Source: Clostridiales bacterium (GTDB lineage Bacteria > Bacillota > Clostridia > Peptostreptococcales > Anaerovoracaceae). Taken from it: a stretch of 64,000 bases of DNA. The stretch spans positions 62,001 to 126,000 of the forward strand of contig SVCU01000001.1 in the NCBI GenBank assembly GCA_015058215.1, read 5' to 3'. Positions 61,414 through 64,000 of this stretch are shown piece after piece (within the stretch, counting starts at the first letter, position 1; each line of letters starts with the position of its first letter). Under the pieces are notes generated by a model. That model saw only the letters and a list, made by a program, of their open reading frames with translations. It searched no databases and had not been told where the DNA came from. Position numbers and translations under genes: made by a program.

Positions 61414-62720
61414 TTCAACAGTTCCTCCAGTGCTCTTCCTTCTGCATCGGGCATTTCAAAGCCGAAGAGCTTGCCCACAGTGGGGGCGATATCGATAACG
61501 GATGCGCTCGGGATCCATGCACCAGGCTGGAAGTCGGGACCTTTTGCGATCACTGTGGGCTGGGGACCCTTGTCGGGGTAATGGCCGTGGGTAGACTGGC
61601 CGGTACGCCAGTCGTCGCCGGAGAGGGGACGGACCAGCGGTCTGTGCCAATCGCTCTTGCCAAAGGTGGTATAGCCGTCGCTTTCCACCATAAAACTGAA
61701 ATTGCCGTAGAGGCCTTCCAGGTCTTTGATCTCTTCTGCGGTGAAGACCCGGCTGATGCCGTAGATGCCTTCATCCCGCAGGAAGCAGAGATGGTCGTAC
61801 ACTTTCTTGAGCAGGACTTCGTCGGAGGGATCCTTCACGTAGATCTGGCCGGAGAGACCGCAGGAATGCATGATGGCATCCCAGTCCACGATGTCGTCGT
61901 TTTCATCGGTGCGGATGAAGCCCGCATCCTTCAGCAGGGCGTTGAAATTCAGCACCCGGTTGATGTTCAGGTGGCCGTGGTCGCTGAGGATCACGAAGTT
62001 GGTATCGTCAAAGACGCCGGCCTGTTTGCAGGCATCCATGATCTTGCCGGTGTATTTATCGGTTTCGGGCAGCATGGCGGTCAGGGTTCTGGAGAACAGA
62101 CCGTACAGGTGACGGAGACCGTCGATCATGCCGAAATGCACGTACAGAATATCGGGCTGGAATTCCCTGATGATATCGCAGGCGCAGTTGCAGATGAAAT
62201 CTTCGCACCAGGGGAAGGTTTTTTCGTGGCCTTCCATCTCGGGGATGCGTTTGTTCAGCACCTTCTCGAACATTTCGTCGGAGGAACCGGCGCGGCGGAA
62301 GGCATCGTAGAGATTGTCATCGGGGCCCTGGGTCCAGTATTCGGCTACCAGGTAATCGATGCCGGGGTCATTGCCGGTGACGGGCCAGAACACGGAAGCG
62401 GTGGTGAGACCGGCCTTCTTGGCCTGCTGGAACACGGTGGGGACCTGGATATCGTCTGCAAACCAGTGCCAGGGCACAGTGAAGGGGCCGGCACCCAGAC
62501 ATTCGATCTCGTTGTTGAGAATGCCGTGTTTGCCGACACGGCAGCCGGTGGACAGGCTGGCGTGAACGGGATAGGTCAGGCTGGGATAAACGGAACGCAT
62601 GGCTTTGACCCGGGCAGCACCGTTCAAAAGCTCCCGGAACGTGGGAAGATACTGCAGAGTTTCCAGATCTTCTCCCACCATGGCGTCATGGGAAATCACG
62701 ATCAATTTTTTCTTGGACAT
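61410..62720 (-). CDS. Alkaline phosphatase/phosphodiesterase-superfamily protein, paralog 2
   Basis: 436 residues from ATG 62720 (KKKLIVISHDAMVGEDLE). Nucleophile region TYPVHASLSTGCRVGKHG and metal site VILSDHGHLNINRVLNF correspond to paralog 1 along the whole length, a clear tandem duplication. Upstream GAGAGGAG is 14 bases away. A promoter at 62788-62817 points at it. The pair may act as a heteromer or on related phosphodiesters. Confidence 0.87.
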   Translation of the reverse strand: MSKKKLIVISHDAMVGEDLETLQYLPTFRELLNGAARVKAMRSVYPSLTYPVHASLSTGCRVGKHGILNNEIECLGAGPFTVPWHWFADDIQVPTVFQQAKKAGLTTASVFWPVTGNDPGIDYLVAEYWTQGPDDNLYDAFRRAGSSDEMFEKVLNKRIPEMEGHEKTFPWCEDFICNCACDIIREFQPDILYVHFGMIDGLRHLYGLFSRTLTAMLPETDKYTGKIMDACKQAGVFDDTNFVILSDHGHLNINRVLNFNALLKDAGFIRTDENDDIVDWDAIMHSCGLSGQIYVKDPSDEVLLKKVYDHLCFLRDEGIYGISRVFTAEEIKDLEGLYGNFSFMVESDGYTTFGKSDWHRPLVRPLSGDDWRTGQSTHGHYPDKGPQPTVIAKGPDFQPGAWIPSASVIDIAPTVGKLFGFEMPDAEGRALEELLK

Positions 62721-62787
62721 AAGGCTTGTTGTTCTCCTCTCAACAGTCAGAGGGCTCTGCTCTCTCTTTTTCAAACTTAACATTACT

Positions 62788-62817
62788 ATTTTAGCATAAA
62801 GGAAGGCCGCTGCACAA
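62788..62817 (-). promoter_or_regulatory. Predicted promoter of the phosphodiesterase pair
   Basis: On the minus strand TTGTGC, 18 bases, TAAAAT. Confidence 0.5.
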
Positions 62818-62856
62818 GAAAAGCCCGTTTATTTTCCCCTTTTTCTTCTCTAAACT

Positions 62857-63531
62857 CTATACATATTCCGAAGCTCTCAGCAGGAACTTTCTCATGGGTT
62901 CCATGCGGAGCGTTTTTTCTTCGATCAGCTTTGCAAAGCCGTCAAAGTCCGTCAGGGCTTCGTCGGGGATCTCCTCGATGACGTTCCAGGTCTTGAATTT
63001 CACCCATTCGGCCGCGGGATGGTTCTCGCTGTAGCCGTGGGGCATGGTTTTCACCTGATCGCCGGTGATCACAAGATCGTTTACTTCCACGATCTCTTCG
63101 AACTCCTGCCAGTGCTCCTGGATGCAGTCGCGGACCGGGTTTGCCATGGCGTTGTTCCAGGTCCAGATGCCGGTGCCGTAGCAGCTGGCTCCGGGAGCGA
63201 TCCGCAGAAAATAGCCGATGGGCAACCAGCTCTTGCGGTCCCGGGAGATGTAGGCCCGGAAGGAAGGCTCATAGGGAGGCCGGTTCTTGTAATAGCGCAT
63301 ATCCCGGGCAATGCGGTACATCCAGTCCTTGGGCTGCATGAGCAGAATATCCCTGACCAGATCCGGATCCGCATTGGCGATGACGGGCTGCAGATGTTCC
63401 AGAAGGGCCAGATAGTCGGCCTTGGCTCCTTCGTACCACTTGTGGTTTTCGTGGAACCAGGGCCGTTCGTTATGCGCCGCAAGACCGGCGCAGTATTCCA
63501 GCATGCGCTTGAAATCACGTTCTGTCTTCAC
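62857..63531 (-). CDS. DUF2461-family protein
   Basis: 224 residues. It starts at GTG 63531, sharing one base with the pepT stop (TAGTG). LAAHNERPWFHENHKWYEGA, YRIARDMRYYKNRPPYEPSF and HWQEFEEI match the DUF2461/TIGR02453 family, whose biochemical role is not established. Translational coupling to pepT suggests a shared transcript, though a functional link is unproven. Confidence 0.88.
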   Translation of the reverse strand: MKTERDFKRMLEYCAGLAAHNERPWFHENHKWYEGAKADYLALLEHLQPVIANADPDLVRDILLMQPKDWMYRIARDMRYYKNRPPYEPSFRAYISRDRKSWLPIGYFLRIAPGASCYGTGIWTWNNAMANPVRDCIQEHWQEFEEIVEVNDLVITGDQVKTMPHGYSENHPAAEWVKFKTWNVIEEIPDEALTDFDGFAKLIEEKTLRMEPMRKFLLRASEYV

Positions 63532-64000
63532 TATTTCTCCTGTTCTGCGTAGCGCTTCACAATGTTCACGATGATATCGGAGATCAGTTCCATATCTTCC
63601 GCTGCCACGTGTTCAAAGGGGCCGTGGGCGGCATGGCCGCCGGCACACATATTGGGGCAGGGCAGGCCCATGTAGCTGAGGGTGGCACCGTCGGTACCGC
63701 CGCGGATGGGCTTGATGATGGGTTCTACGCCCAGAGCGCGCATGGCTTCCTTGGCGTTTTCGATCAGGTGCATATGGGGACGGACCACTTCTTCCATGTT
63801 GCGGTACTGGTCGTGAAGCTCCAGCACTACGGTGCCTTCACCGTACTTTTCGTTCAGATTCTTTTCGATGTGACGCAGCAGGCGCTGGCGGCTTTCGAAC
63901 ATGTTGGCATCGTGGTCGCGGACGATCATATCGATGCGGGCACTGTTCACGTCGCCCTTGATGCCGGTGACGTGGAAAAAGCCTTCATACTGCTCGGTAT
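63531..64000 (-). CDS. pepT: Peptidase T (tripeptide aminopeptidase), partial
   Basis: C-terminal 156 codons only; the gene continues past base 64000. GIKGDVNSARIDMIVRDHDA, IKPIRGGTDGATLSYMGLP and CAGGHAAHGPFEHV are PepT hallmarks, including a metal histidine near the end. It trims N-terminal residues from tripeptides in the cytosol. The N-terminal metal site cannot be checked here. Confidence 0.93.
   Translation of the reverse strand, partial: TEQYEGFFHVTGIKGDVNSARIDMIVRDHDANMFESRQRLLRHIEKNLNEKYGEGTVVLELHDQYRNMEEVVRPHMHLIENAKEAMRALGVEPIIKPIRGGTDGATLSYMGLPCPNMCAGGHAAHGPFEHVAAEDMELISDIIVNIVKRYAEQEK

Overview
The window looks like a chromosome segment of an anaerobic, moderately GC-rich member of the Bacillota, most likely class Clostridia. 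The pointers are a PyrK/PyrD class 1B dihydroorotate dehydrogenase, an FprA/Hrb flavodiiron pair, AddB, an aldo/keto reductase with a ferredoxin tail, MoxR-DUF58-DUF4129 genes, strong AAAGGAG ribosome sites and Spo0A-box-like (TGTCGAA) sites. The taxonomic call is inference.

Layout. 1-7352 (+) is most of a pyrimidine operon: carB (5' end cut by the window), pyrK, pyrD, pyrF, pyrE, pyrB, pyrI. 7519-11205 (-) holds a GDSL esterase, a flavin reductase-rubredoxin fusion (Hrb), flavodiiron FprA and an Mrp-type Fe-S carrier ATPase. 11408-15957 has a cell-wall amidase, a DUF47 protein and a PiT phosphate transporter on +, with a tlpA-like/ccdA redox pair on - lying between the last two. 16090-21170 (mostly -) holds small enzymes: aldo/keto reductase, amidohydrolase, LMW phosphatase, macro-domain hydrolase and a peptide deformylase.

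21200-28640 is the accessory part. It looks AT-richer by eye and begins with gene remnants: three minus-strand pieces and a type I restriction locus in which the end of an hsdM fragment is joined, out of frame, to the back two thirds of hsdR. Then come four intact, tightly coupled + genes: a 216-aa repeat protein, a MoxR-like AAA ATPase, a protein with an HExxH metallopeptidase motif and a VWA domain, and an HNH endonuclease. I regard this cassette as the best candidate for an undescribed defence-type system.

28781-40176 contains MutT, a peroxiredoxin, an unknown protein, a small HTH regulator, an M20 amidohydrolase, an MBOAT/DHHW O-acylation pair and, divergently, MoxR-DUF58-DUF4129. A tRNA-Thr(CGT) follows at 40294-40369. 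40407-52391 (-) is a long housekeeping run read metK-lysC-secA-prfB-HAD-chrA-chrA-addB. 52514-56114 (-) is two acyl-CoA synthetase paralogs. 56255-64000 holds a drug/metabolite exporter, twin XRE regulators, a small protein behind phased Spo0A-like boxes, a second M20 amidohydrolase, two phosphodiesterase-family paralogs, a DUF2461 protein and the end of pepT.

Short repeats are unusually informative here. One is a family of intergenic GC-rich hairpins with a GNA triloop. Another is a palindromic element with a conserved 13-base loop, found three times inside coding sequences (DUF4129 gene twice, addB once). No CRISPR array, rRNA, insertion sequence or integrase was seen.
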